A DNA stretch of 64,000 nucleotides from the NCBI RefSeq assembly GCF_019402665.1, contig NZ_VSST01000012.1:1-64000 (forward strand), written 5' to 3'. The translations under genes were made by a program, and so were the position numbers. Shown here one piece after another: positions 18,001 through 26,620 of this stretch (the first letter of the stretch is position 1; every line of letters begins with the position of its first letter). The notes below the pieces were generated by a model. The model was not told the DNA's origin, ran no database searches, and saw only the letters and a program-made list of their open reading frames with translations. This stretch comes from Bradyrhizobium canariense (GTDB taxonomy: Bacteria; Pseudomonadota; Alphaproteobacteria; Rhizobiales; Xanthobacteraceae).

Positions 18001-18112
18001 CCGAGGCGACGGGGAGGAACTCGTAAGCCACGATACCCAGCAGGAACAACCCGATCGACAGCAGCGTGGTCGCGACCGGGCGGCGGATGAAGGGCTCCGA
18101 GATCGATGCCAT
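15008..18112 (-). CDS. mdtC: RND efflux pump inner-membrane subunit (MdtC-like)
   Basis: A proton-driven HAE1-family RND transporter of 1034 residues with 12 predicted transmembrane segments and two large periplasmic loops. The N-terminus SISEPFIRRPVATTLL is the family opening. TM4 holds the proton-relay region (SVGFVVDDAIVMIEN, with the paired Asp), and TM10-12 have GIVKKNGIMMVDFALD. The start ATG overlaps the stop of the upstream pump gene (TGATG), so they are translationally coupled. Two consecutive RND genes recall MdtB-MdtC, which form a heterotrimer exporting bile salts, novobiocin and similar drugs in E. coli; substrates here are unknown. It is the last gene of the operon. Confidence 0.93.
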   Translation of the reverse strand: MASISEPFIRRPVATTLLSIGLFLLGIVAYEFLPVASVPNIDFPAVFVSASRPGADPSVMAATVASPLERRLGEIAGINQITSTSSLGTTSIQLQFDIGRNIDKAARDVQAAINAALVDLPSDLPTLPRFRKANTAGAPVFVLALTSKTLSASAVYDVADTVLAQRISQVPGVGNVTISGADQPAVRIQLNPVALSNAGIATDDVRTAIINANPLGPVGIFNGERQSETLSLNRQMRTAKEFRDIVIKSANGNFVRLSDVADIEDGVRNARSIAWFNKQPAVLIQITKQGDANVIETVDRVKELIPALKQWIPAGVDVSTLVDRTSTIRASVLDMQWTLFATAILVMVVVFVFLRRLTPTIAAGISVPLALAGTCAGMWVAGFSIDNLSLMALAISVGFVVDDAIVMIENMYRNLEQGMRPLQAALDGARQIGFTVVSISLSLIAAFTPLIFMDGIVGRLLREFSLTLTFAILVSTLVSLTVTPMICAHYIRQTTSGSATLFDRVIEGSLTRIVAFYTRTLRTVLEYPLLTLLVFFATIGLTVVLYIKVPKGYFPTDDSGFVIGATRASADISFQSMLSLQQRLADIVMQDPAVAGIGSTVGSGGGPGGATSNRGTMFISLKPPEERDHVSTQVVIDRLRRALYPVPGIRLFMFAAQDVRAGGRQSDSDYQYTLTSTDLGLLQKWAPIVAKRMESVEGITDVSSDRDPGGLQLTLSIDRQKASALGVRVQDIDNALNNAFSQRQIGIIYTQRNQYMTVLEMDPKFQVDPSNLDRIYVAGAGDAQVPLSAVVHATRGLAALAVYHSQSFPSTTVSFNLLPDVQIQAATQNIQRAVEELHMPEGIRGSFDGNAGDFAKTSGRQPLLILGALVAMYIVLGVLYESLAHPLTIISTLPSAGLGALLALQITNTPLTVIAFVGIILLIGIVKKNGIMMVDFALDAERQRGLSSAEAIFEACQARFRPILMTTMAALFAGIPLVVATGPGTELRRPLGITIIGGLFVSQILTLYTTPVIYLLIDRLRRRREPRPVPAPAE

Positions 18113-21100
18113 CACTGCATCCCCTCGGTCGCGCCCGCGACGGGCGGCCCGCCGGACTCCGCCGGCGGCAGCGCCTGCTCGAGGCGGCGGTTGATGCGGT
18201 CGAGGGCGAGGTAGATCACCGGCGTGGTGTAGAGCGTGAGCAATTGGCTGAGCAGCAGGCCGCCGATGATGGAGATGCCGAGCGGAAAGCGCAGCTCGGC
18301 GCCGGTGCCGCTCTCGATCGCCAGCGGCAGCGCGCCGAACAGCGCGGCCAGCGTCGTCATCATGATCGGACGGAAGCGCAGCAGACAAGCCTGCACGATC
18401 GCCTCGTTGGGCGACATCCCCTGCCTGCGCTCGGCCTCGAGCGCGAAGTCGATCATCATGATCGCGTTCTTCTTGACGATGCCCATCAACAGGATGATGC
18501 CGATCAGCCCGATCACGGAGAGATCCTGCCCGCACAGCATCAGCGCCAGGATCGCGCCGACGCCGGCCGACGGCAGCGTCGAGAGGATCGTGATCGGATG
18601 GATGTAGCTCTCGTAGAGCACGCCGAGCACGATATAGATCGTGATCACCGCGGCCAGCAGCAGCCAGGGCTGGCCGGCGAGTGCCTTGGCGAATTCGGCG
18701 GCGTCGCCGGCATAGACGCCGACGATGCTGTTGGGCATCTCAATCCGGGTCTGGATGGTCTTCACGGCCTCGACGGCATCGCCGAGCGCAGCGCCCGGGG
18801 CGAGGTTGAAGCTGAGCGAGATCGACGGGAACTGGGCCTGGTGCGAAATCGCGAGCGGCGCGGTGGTGCGGGTCAGCGTCGCCACGGCGGAGAGCGGCAC
18901 CTGTGCGTTGGGCGCGCCGGCGGTCGCGCTCGCCCCGCCCGGCAGATAGAGCTTCGACAGGATCGAGGGATCGCGCTGGTACATCGGCAGCGCTTCCAGC
19001 ACCACGCGATACTGGTTGGCCTGGCCGTAGATGGTCGATATCTGGCGCTGCGCGAACGCGTCGTTGAGCGTGTCGGTGATGCCCTGGAGGCTGACGCCGA
19101 GCTGGCCGGCGCGGGTGCGGTCGACCGTGAGCTGCGCCCGCAGACCGCCTTCCTGCGCCTCCGAGGAGACGTCGCGGAACAGCGGATCGCGCCGCATCTC
19201 GGCAACCAGCTTGCGCGCCCATTCCGACACCAGCGCGGCGTCGGTGCCGGTCAGCGTGTACTGGTATTGCGAGCGGCTCGACTGGGTCGATATCTGCACA
19301 TCCTGCACCGGCTGGAAGTAGACGGTCATGCCGGGGATGGCTGCCACCCGCTCCTTCAGCCGCGTGATGACGACGCTGACATCGTCGCGCCGCTCGCCGC
19401 GGGGTTTCAGCGTCATGACCAGACGGCCGACATTAGTGGTCGGATTGACCGAGCCTGCCCCGATCACCGAGACCACGCCTGTTACATCGGGGTCGGCCTT
19501 GATGGCGTCGGCCGCGTCGGCCTGCCGCTTCTGCATCTCTGCGAACGACACGTCGGGACCCGCTTCCGTCACCGCCGTGATCGAGGCGGTGTCCTGCAGC
19601 GGCAGGAAGCCCTTTGGCGCGACGACATAGAGCGCCAGGGTCGCAATCAGTGTGGCGAGGGTCACGACCAGCGTCGCGCGCTGGCGCTCCAACACCCAGA
19701 GCAGCGTGCGGTGATAGAACCCCACGGTGCGGTCGATAAAGCGGCTGACCGCGGCAAGTCCCGGCACTGCCAGCTCTTCATGGGCATGCTTCAGCAGACG
19801 CGAGCACATCATCGGCGTCAGCGTCAGCGAGACCACGGCCGAGGTCACGACCGCGATCGTCAGCGTCAGCGCGAATTCGCGGAACATGCGGCCGACAAGG
19901 CCCGACATGAACAACAGCGGGATGAACACCGCAATCAGCGACACCGTCAGCGAGATCACGGTGAAGCCGATCTCGCTGGCGCCCTTCAGCGAAGCCTCCA
20001 TCGCGCTATCGCCGTTTTCCATGTGGCGGACGATGTTCTCGATCATCACGATGGCGTCGTCGACGACAAAGCCGGTGCCGATGGTGAGCGCCATCAGCGA
20101 CAGATTGTCGAGGCTGAAGCCGGCGAAATACATGATGCCGAAGCTGGTGATCAGCGAGAGTGGTAGCGCCACCCCGGCGATCAGCGTGGCCCTGAGCGAG
20201 CGCAGGAACAGCAGCACCACCAGCGTCACCAGCACCACGCTGAGGATCAGCGTGAACTGCACGTCGCGGACCGAGGCACGGATGGTGACGGTACGGTCGG
20301 AGACGATGGTGAGATTCACGCCGGCCGGAATAGCGCGCTGGACCTTTGGGATTTCCGCCCGGATCTGGCTGACGACGTCGATCACATTGGCGCCGGGCTG
20401 CCGCTGAATGTCGATGATGACCGCGGGCGAGCCTTGATACCAGCCGCCGGTGCGGTCGTTCTCGAGGCCATCGACGATCTGGGCGACGTCGGCAATCGTG
20501 ACCGGCGAGCCGTTGCGGTAGGCGATGATGACAGGCTTGTAGGCGTCGGCGGCGGCGATCTGGTCATTGGCGGCGATGATGTAGGATTGCTGCGCGCCGT
20601 CGAGCGAGCCTTTCGGCCCCGAGACGTTGGCATTGGCAATCGCGGTGCGCAGGTCTTCCATGGCGATGCCATAGGCGGCGAGCCGCGCGAGATCCGCCTG
20701 GATGCGGACGGCCGGCTTCAGTCCGCCGAGCACAGAGACGCGTCCAACGCCGGAAATCTGGCTCAGCCGCTGCGCCAGAAGCGTGTCGGCGATGTCGCTC
20801 ATCGCCCGTAGCGAGATGGTGTCGGAGCGCAGCGCCAACGTCATCACCGGCGCATCGGCCGGGTTCACCTTGGCGTAGGTCGGCGGATAAGGCAGCGTCT
20901 TGGGCAGCACGCCGGCCGCGGCATTGATCGCGGCCTGGACGTCCTGGGTCGCGCCGTCGATGTCGCGGTTGAGATCGAACTGGAGCGAGATCTGGCTGAC
21001 GCCGAACGAGCTCGTCGAGTTCATCGCCGACAGCGACGGGATCTGGCCGAGTTGCCGCTCCAGCGGCGCGGTGATCAGCGAGGCGATCACGTCGGGACTC

Positions 21101-21261
21101 GCGCCGGGCAATTGCGTCGTCACCTGCACGGTCGGGAAATCGACCTGCGGCAGCGCAGACACCGGCAGCGCGAAATAGCCGAGCAGCCCGCCGATCAGAA
21201 GCGCGATGCCGAGCAACGAGGTCGCGATCGGCCGTCGGATGAAGGGTTCGGAGACGCCCAT
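18112..21261 (-). CDS. mdtB: RND efflux pump inner-membrane subunit (MdtB-like)
   Basis: The first of two tandem RND pumps, 1049 residues. It opens GVSEPFIRRPIATSLL and has the TM4 acidic pair in GTGFVVDDAIVMIEN, plus GIVKKNAIMMIDFALE in the second half. The two periplasmic loops (about 40-330 and 560-870) are of normal size. The protein differs clearly from its downstream neighbour, for example in the QLDFN-type porter segments, so it is an old duplication fitting MdtB versus MdtC. It begins 36 bp after the adaptor stop. The pair probably assembles as a mixed trimer with the adaptor and outer-membrane factor encoded upstream. Confidence 0.93.
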   Translation of the reverse strand: MGVSEPFIRRPIATSLLGIALLIGGLLGYFALPVSALPQVDFPTVQVTTQLPGASPDVIASLITAPLERQLGQIPSLSAMNSTSSFGVSQISLQFDLNRDIDGATQDVQAAINAAAGVLPKTLPYPPTYAKVNPADAPVMTLALRSDTISLRAMSDIADTLLAQRLSQISGVGRVSVLGGLKPAVRIQADLARLAAYGIAMEDLRTAIANANVSGPKGSLDGAQQSYIIAANDQIAAADAYKPVIIAYRNGSPVTIADVAQIVDGLENDRTGGWYQGSPAVIIDIQRQPGANVIDVVSQIRAEIPKVQRAIPAGVNLTIVSDRTVTIRASVRDVQFTLILSVVLVTLVVLLFLRSLRATLIAGVALPLSLITSFGIMYFAGFSLDNLSLMALTIGTGFVVDDAIVMIENIVRHMENGDSAMEASLKGASEIGFTVISLTVSLIAVFIPLLFMSGLVGRMFREFALTLTIAVVTSAVVSLTLTPMMCSRLLKHAHEELAVPGLAAVSRFIDRTVGFYHRTLLWVLERQRATLVVTLATLIATLALYVVAPKGFLPLQDTASITAVTEAGPDVSFAEMQKRQADAADAIKADPDVTGVVSVIGAGSVNPTTNVGRLVMTLKPRGERRDDVSVVITRLKERVAAIPGMTVYFQPVQDVQISTQSSRSQYQYTLTGTDAALVSEWARKLVAEMRRDPLFRDVSSEAQEGGLRAQLTVDRTRAGQLGVSLQGITDTLNDAFAQRQISTIYGQANQYRVVLEALPMYQRDPSILSKLYLPGGASATAGAPNAQVPLSAVATLTRTTAPLAISHQAQFPSISLSFNLAPGAALGDAVEAVKTIQTRIEMPNSIVGVYAGDAAEFAKALAGQPWLLLAAVITIYIVLGVLYESYIHPITILSTLPSAGVGAILALMLCGQDLSVIGLIGIILLMGIVKKNAIMMIDFALEAERRQGMSPNEAIVQACLLRFRPIMMTTLAALFGALPLAIESGTGAELRFPLGISIIGGLLLSQLLTLYTTPVIYLALDRINRRLEQALPPAESGGPPVAGATEGMQ

Positions 21262-21297
21262 GGGATGCGCCTGCCGCTCAGGCGGCTGTCGTCGGGA

Positions 21298-22695
21298 TCA
21301 TGGCTGCTTGGCTCCACTTCCCGATGCACCCGGCCCTGGTGCCGGTCCGGTCTGGCCCTTCTGGTCGCCCTCGCTGCTCTTGCGCTTGGCGCGGAACTCG
21401 CCGTCCTTATCTTGTCCGTCCCTCTGGCCGTCTTTGGCGCCGTCCTTCTTCTGACCATCCGGTCCGCGCGAGCGCTTGCGTGGCGCGAGATCGGCCGACG
21501 GCGTCTGGTCGTCGCGGCCGATGACCACCTTGGAGCCATCGGACAGATTGGCAAAGCCTGTGGTGACGACCTTGTCTGTCGCCGACAGGCCGCTGGCGAT
21601 GACGGCGTCATGCTCGTTCTGCTGCGTCACCGTCACCGGCTTGGCCGCAACCAAATTGTCCTCGCCGATGACATAGCTGAACGTGCCGATCGGTCCGCGC
21701 TGCACGGCCGAGGTCGGCACCACCAGTGCCTGCGTCAAGGTCTCGACCTTGAGGCGGACATTGACGAACTGGCCGGGCCAGAGCTGGTAATTGGCGTTCG
21801 GGAATTCGGCCTTGAGCCTGAGCGTGCCGGTGGTCTGGTCGACCTGGTTGTCGATGCCGGTGAGCTTGCCGGTGTCGATCACGGTGAGGCCGTCATTGCC
21901 GAACACGTCGACGGCGAGCGCGCCCTTCGACGCGGCGGCGTTGACCCGCATGATCTGCTGCTGGGGCAGGCTGAACCACACCGCGATCGGCTGCAATTGC
22001 GTGATCACCACGAGGCCGGTGGTGTCGGAGGCGTGGATGATGTTGCCCTGGTCGACCTGGCGCAGGCCGGCGCGGCCCGAGATCGGCGCCACGATCTTGG
22101 TGTAGCTCAGCGTCGCCGCCGCATTGTCGATCGCCGCCTGGTCAGCCTTGACCAGCGCCTCGGTCTGCGCGACCAGCGCGCGTTGGGTGTCGGCCTGCTG
22201 CTTGGATCCGGCGTTGGACGCGGCGAGCTGCTCGTAGCGCGTGAGGTCGATGCGCTGGTTGGCGAGCTGGGCCTGGTCCTGCGCCTTCTTGGCGACAGCC
22301 TGATCGTACGTCGCCTGGTAGAGCGCCGGGTCGATCTCGCCGACCACGTCGCCTTTCTTGACGTCCTGTCCCTCGGTGAAATTGACCGCGATCAGCTTGC
22401 CGTCGACTTGAGAGCGGACGGTCACGGTGTTGAGTGCGCGGATCGCGCCGACGCCGTCGAGATAGACGGGAACGTCCTGGATGCGGGGCGTCGCCGCCAG
22501 CACCGGTACCGGCAGATCCGGCCGTTGATTGCGGCCGTTCGCCTGCTGCGGCTGCTGATGCCAGGTGGTCCAGCCGTAGTAGCCGAGCCCGCCGAGGATC
22601 GCCAGCGTGATCAGGGTCATGACGAAGCCGCGCCCGCGCGACTTCTTCGCCGTTCCCTCCTTCGCGCCCTGCTTCGTATCCGGCTTAAAGAGCAT
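21298..22695 (-). CDS. mdtA: RND efflux periplasmic adaptor (MdtA/HlyD family)
   Basis: A 465-residue membrane fusion protein. A basic cytoplasmic N-terminus is followed by one signal-anchor helix (FVMTLITLAILGGLGYYG). Next come the barrel-sandwich lipoyl halves (VRSQVDGKLIAVNFTEGQDV and YTKIVAPISGRAGLRQVDQG) around an alpha hairpin, then the beta-barrel and membrane-proximal domains. It ends in an unusual hydrophilic tail of about 65 residues rich in Lys, Asp and Gly (repeats such as KKDGAKDGQRDGQDKDGE). Such tails are rare in MdtA and probably disordered. The start ATG lies inside the 3' end of the outer-membrane-factor gene (11-nt overlap), so translation is coupled. Confidence 0.92.
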   Translation of the reverse strand: MLFKPDTKQGAKEGTAKKSRGRGFVMTLITLAILGGLGYYGWTTWHQQPQQANGRNQRPDLPVPVLAATPRIQDVPVYLDGVGAIRALNTVTVRSQVDGKLIAVNFTEGQDVKKGDVVGEIDPALYQATYDQAVAKKAQDQAQLANQRIDLTRYEQLAASNAGSKQQADTQRALVAQTEALVKADQAAIDNAAATLSYTKIVAPISGRAGLRQVDQGNIIHASDTTGLVVITQLQPIAVWFSLPQQQIMRVNAAASKGALAVDVFGNDGLTVIDTGKLTGIDNQVDQTTGTLRLKAEFPNANYQLWPGQFVNVRLKVETLTQALVVPTSAVQRGPIGTFSYVIGEDNLVAAKPVTVTQQNEHDAVIASGLSATDKVVTTGFANLSDGSKVVIGRDDQTPSADLAPRKRSRGPDGQKKDGAKDGQRDGQDKDGEFRAKRKSSEGDQKGQTGPAPGPGASGSGAKQP

Positions 22696-24169
22696 TGACC
22701 GGTTTCTCCATCCTCGGCTCCCAGCCGCCGCCGAGCGCCTGATACAGGCTGACGATAGCAAGAAGGCGGGCAAGTTGCGCCTGCGACAGCGCGTCTTCCG
22801 CCTGGAACAGGGTCAGTTGGGTGTTGAGCACGGTGACGATGTCGGCGGTGCCGGCGCGCAATTGCTGCTCGGAGAGATCGAAGGCGCGGCGGGAGGCGTT
22901 GAGGACGTCACGCTGCAATTGCAGCCTGATCGTGGTCTGCTTGATCGAGAACAGCGCATTGTCGACATCGGCAAAAGACTGGATGATGGTCTTGCGGTAG
23001 GTCTGGAGCAGTTCGTCCTGCCGCGCCTTGGCAAACTCGAAATTGCCGAGGATCTTGCCGCCGTCGAAGATCGGCTGCGTCGCGCTGCCGACGAGCTGGA
23101 AGAACGCCGCATGCGGCTGGAATAGCGAGACCAGGGCCGAGCTCTGATAGCCGCCATTGCCGGTGAGCTGGATGGTCGGAAAGAACTGCGCGCGGGCATT
23201 GCCGACGTTCGCAGTGGCAGAAGCAAGTTGCGCCTCCTGCCGGCGAATGTCGGGCCGCTGCGTCAGGAGCTCGGACGGCAGGCCGGGCGTCACGCGGGGT
23301 ATAGCGATCCGGTTCAGCGAGCCGCCGAGCACGCGCACGCTCTCCGGCGGCCGCGACACCAGGACTGCAAGCGCATTGACGTTTTGGTCGAGCGTCTGGC
23401 GCAGCGGCGGCACCAGGGCCTTCTGGTTTGCGAGCACGCTCTCCTGCTGCGCGACGTCGAGATCGGTGCCCGTGCCAGCCTTACGCCGTTCTTTGACGGC
23501 ATCGAGGATGCGTTGCGCGCTCGCGATGTTGCGCTGTGAGGTCCGGATGCGATCCTGCGAGGCCAGCACCTGGAAATAGGCGTTAGCCACACCCGCAAGC
23601 GTCGTCAGCGCAACGACGTCGCGATCGAAACGGTTGGCATGCGCCGTTTCTTCCGCGGTCTGGAGTGCGTCCCGATTCTGACCCCAGAAATCGAGCTGGT
23701 AGCTCGCGCTCAGCGAAGCCTGGTAGTTGACGACCTCACGGCCGCCATTGGTGAGCCCCGAGGCGGAGGAGCCGGAGGTGCGCGAATAGGCCTCCTGCCC
23801 GGTGCCGGAAAGGCTCGGCAGCAGCGCCGCACCCGCTTGCCGCGCCTGCGCGTCGGCCTCGACGATGCGCGAAACGGCGGCGGCAATGTCGAGGTTGACG
23901 GTCTGCGCCTCTTCCATCAGCTGTGTCAGCTCCGCCGAGCGGAAGCTGCGCCACCAATCCAGAGACGGCGGCGCATCGCCCTTGCCGGCGTATTTGTACT
24001 GCGTGGGAACGTCGAGCGCGGGATCGGGAAGATCCTGCGTGAGCACGCAAGCGCCCGAGCCGGCGGCGAGGCAAGCGACCGCAAGCCAGCGCGCCGCACG
24101 TCGTGTCCGGGACGCGGAACCTAGAGACCGCCGCACCGCGATCGCAGGATCATCTTGTGTCAAATCCAC
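22685..24169 (-). CDS. Outer-membrane efflux lipoprotein (NodT/OprM family)
   Basis: The outer-membrane channel for the tripartite pump, 494 residues. After a basic leader and hydrophobic stretch there is a lipobox (LAAGSGAC), so the mature protein should be an acylated lipoprotein as in NodT and OprM. The family motif SLDWWRSFRSAELTQLMEEA and two OEP repeats follow, with the YQLDFWGQNRDAL and NAYFQVLASQDR signatures. It ends with LGGGWEPR, the classic NodT-family tail. It is the first gene of the operon outer-membrane factor, adaptor, MdtB, MdtC. No regulator gene adjoins it. Confidence 0.93.
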   Translation of the reverse strand: MDLTQDDPAIAVRRSLGSASRTRRAARWLAVACLAAGSGACVLTQDLPDPALDVPTQYKYAGKGDAPPSLDWWRSFRSAELTQLMEEAQTVNLDIAAAVSRIVEADAQARQAGAALLPSLSGTGQEAYSRTSGSSASGLTNGGREVVNYQASLSASYQLDFWGQNRDALQTAEETAHANRFDRDVVALTTLAGVANAYFQVLASQDRIRTSQRNIASAQRILDAVKERRKAGTGTDLDVAQQESVLANQKALVPPLRQTLDQNVNALAVLVSRPPESVRVLGGSLNRIAIPRVTPGLPSELLTQRPDIRRQEAQLASATANVGNARAQFFPTIQLTGNGGYQSSALVSLFQPHAAFFQLVGSATQPIFDGGKILGNFEFAKARQDELLQTYRKTIIQSFADVDNALFSIKQTTIRLQLQRDVLNASRRAFDLSEQQLRAGTADIVTVLNTQLTLFQAEDALSQAQLARLLAIVSLYQALGGGWEPRMEKPVNAL

Positions 24170-24895
24170 CCCCCGCCGGGCAGATCGAGCCGCCGCCGCG
24201 AAGCCGGATTAACCGATTCGCGGCTGGACAGTCGGCGGGCGTTGGATAACTCGTTCACAGCGATGATGCTTTCTGCGGAACCGGACACCCATACTAGCCG
24301 GGTGCGGAACAGCGGGACAGTCCCGCAGGTGCGAAATGACCGCCAAAGCGCACCGCCATCAACACGAAGAAAGCACGAAATAGTGCTGTGTTGCAGCGCT
24401 TTTTCGCATTCCTATGCGGCCGTGGAGCCTGCTCAAGCTTACCAAGATTTCATGTGATAATGCCGCCACACCGACGCCAGTCCCTTCAATCCGCCTGCAC
24501 CGCTCGCGATGCGGCTTCAGTCCGGTCTCGAAACCGAGGTGGGCCACTCTCGCGAGGCCGTCCATTGTCGAAACGAATGGGCATTCGTCGTGCAGAGATT
24601 TGACCGCCTCCCGCGTACCAGCCGCACTCTTCGAGGGCGATGTCTCAGATCCAATGGCGAAGGTGCGCTGGCGACGACCCTTATCTTCCATGTTTTGGCA
24701 GGGACCGGCCAGATCCTCCTACCGATATCCCGCAGCGTAGCACAGCAGCAGCATCGGCGATCTCTCCTCCCAAAAATTCACTGCTTCCGGGCACTTCCGC
24801 CGGTTTCGCCGCAGCGCAAAAGCCTTCCCCTTTGACCGCCCAAGCACTAGGTTCTGGCCAACCTGATCAACCCTTTGCCAGTGATTTCCCCTGAC
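24170..24895. other. Intergenic region between the efflux operon and cysK
   Basis: About 725 bp of non-coding DNA separate two divergent transcription units, the efflux operon and cysK, and should hold both promoters. I found no reading frame with good codon bias or ribosome-binding site, no tRNA and no long inverted repeat; the only palindrome noted is the short CGGGACAGTCCCG near 24312. No known operator or riboswitch was recognised. Confidence 0.6.
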
Positions 24896-25930
24896 ATGAC
24901 CATCAAAAATGACGTTGTCGAAGCCATCGGCAACACCCCGCTGATCAAGCTCAAGCGCGCTTCCGAACTGACCGGCTGCACCATTCTGGGCAAGGCCGAG
25001 TTCATGAATCCCGGCCAGTCGGTGAAGGATCGCGCCGGCAAATGGATGATCCTGGAGGCCGAGAAGCGCGGCGAGCTCAAGCCCGGCGGTCTCGTCGTGG
25101 AATCGACCGCCGGCAATACCGGCATCGGCCTTGCGGTCGTGGCGAGCGCGCGCGGCTACCGCACGCTGATCGTGATCCCGGAAACGCAGAGCCAGGAGAA
25201 GAAGGATTTTCTGAAGCTGTGCGGCGCCGAGCTGCTGGAATCACCGGCACTGCCCTATTCCAATCCGAACAGCTACCAGCATGTCGGCCGCCGTCTTGCC
25301 GACGAGCTGCGTAAGACGGAGCCGAACGGCGTGCTGTTCGCCGACCAGTGGAACAACCTCGACAATGCGAAGGCGCATTACGAGTCCACAGGTCCTGAGA
25401 TCTGGGAGCAGACCGGCGGCAAGGTCGACGGTTTCGTCTGCTCCGTCGGCAGCGGCGGCACGCTGGCCGGCACCAGCCGCTTCCTGAAAGAGAAGAGCAA
25501 GGACGTCAGGATCGCCTGCGCCGACCCGCACGGCGCCGGCATGTATGAATATTTCAGAACGGGCGACGCCAAGGCGACGCCGGGCGGCTCGATCACCGAG
25601 GGCATCGGCCTCAACCGGGCGACCGCAATCGTCGAGAGCGCAAAGGTCGACGACGCCTATCTCATTCCCGATGCCGAAGCGGTGACGGTGATCTACGAAC
25701 TCCTCCAGCACGAAGGCCTGTGCCTCGGCGGCTCGACCGGCATCAACATCGCCGGCGCCACCCGCCTCGCAAAGCAGCTCGGACCGGGCAAGACGATCGT
25801 CACCGTGCTCTGCGATTCCGGCAGCCGTTACCAGTCAAAGCTGTTCAACGCCGACTTCATGCGCGCCAAGAACCTGCCGGTGCCGGAATGGCTGGAGAAG
25901 CGCAGCAACATCAAGCTGCCGTTCGTCTAG
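24896..25930 (+). CDS. cysK: Cysteine synthase A (O-acetylserine sulfhydrylase)
   Basis: A PLP enzyme of fold type II, 344 residues, that makes cysteine from O-acetylserine and sulfide. K44 in NPGQSVKDRAG is the PLP lysine; ESTAGNTGIGLA is the asparagine loop for the substrate carboxylate; VGSGGTLAGTSR binds the PLP phosphate; and the final CDSGSRYQSKLF segment is typical. The length is longer than E. coli CysK but usual for alphaproteobacterial A-type enzymes. An ATG start at MTIKNDVVEAIG is chosen; GTG or TTG 5-7 codons upstream are possible because the ribosome-binding site is weak. No cysE or other sulfur gene adjoins. Confidence 0.93.
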   Translation: MTIKNDVVEAIGNTPLIKLKRASELTGCTILGKAEFMNPGQSVKDRAGKWMILEAEKRGELKPGGLVVESTAGNTGIGLAVVASARGYRTLIVIPETQSQEKKDFLKLCGAELLESPALPYSNPNSYQHVGRRLADELRKTEPNGVLFADQWNNLDNAKAHYESTGPEIWEQTGGKVDGFVCSVGSGGTLAGTSRFLKEKSKDVRIACADPHGAGMYEYFRTGDAKATPGGSITEGIGLNRATAIVESAKVDDAYLIPDAEAVTVIYELLQHEGLCLGGSTGINIAGATRLAKQLGPGKTIVTVLCDSGSRYQSKLFNADFMRAKNLPVPEWLEKRSNIKLPFV

Positions 25931-25951
25931 AACGTTCCGGAAGCCGGCCGT

Positions 25952-26485
25952 CTAACTCCAGGTCGGCCGCGACGATCCCTGCGACACCCGCGTGAGGCGC
26001 TCGTTCGATAGCGAGGGCTTGATCGCGCGCGTGCGCGGCGGGAGGGGAGCGCCGTAGGAGCCTTCGCTGTCGCCGCTCGGCCAGAACACGAGCGCGAGCA
26101 TCAGCGCGAGGTTGACGAGCGCGCCGACCGCCGTTGCCTGATGCTCCTGCCCGATCGCCCAGGCCGGAAACCGGCCCGCGACGACATGGTCGACGATCAC
26201 CAGCGCGAACCAGGCAGGCACCACGCAGACCGGATCCCAGCCGATGTCGCGGATGCGCACCGATTGCAACGTGAAGGTGACAACTCCGAAGAAGACGATC
26301 GCAGCGATCATCGCCGAGCTGCTGGTGAGATCTTCAGGCCGGATCGCGCCGGGCGAGGTGTTGCGCAGCACGGCCATTGCGATTGCAAAGCAGATCGCCG
26401 TCATCACGATCGCAAGCGCGACCGTGGCGAGGAAGAAATGCAATCGCCCGAGCCGGGCGTTCAAGCCGAAGACGAAACCGAGCAT
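25952..26485 (-). CDS. DUF805 membrane protein
   Basis: A 177-residue inner-membrane protein with four predicted transmembrane helices. The opening LNARLGRLHFFLATVALA resembles the DUF805 RxxRxxFW-type start, and VRIRDIGWDP matches the family RxHDxGxSG-like motif after TM2-3. The C-terminus is polar and disordered (PLPPRTRAIKPSLSNERL). The function of DUF805 proteins is unknown. It is convergent with cysK (21-bp gap) and on the same strand as the SPINDLY genes upstream. Confidence 0.8.
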   Translation of the reverse strand: MLGFVFGLNARLGRLHFFLATVALAIVMTAICFAIAMAVLRNTSPGAIRPEDLTSSSAMIAAIVFFGVVTFTLQSVRIRDIGWDPVCVVPAWFALVIVDHVVAGRFPAWAIGQEHQATAVGALVNLALMLALVFWPSGDSEGSYGAPLPPRTRAIKPSLSNERLTRVSQGSSRPTWS

Positions 26486-26620
26486 TGGCGTACCCTTTTA
26501 GCGCCATATGCCCAGAAATGGCTTTCGGAGCCATGAACCGGCACTATCGCGCGCCGGCGCATGGTTTCCGGACGACTAAGCTGGCCAGCGCAATTCGAGA
26601 CTTCGCCCCACCCGAGAGGG

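Noticed and set aside
18106..20166. A plus-strand open frame of 686 codons
   Set aside because: Antisense shadow of the MdtB-like RND gene; no ribosome-binding site or domain.
24359..24691. Open frames of 70-110 codons in the cysK upstream region
   Set aside because: Overlapping frames on both strands, no codon bias advantage and no ribosome-binding sites.
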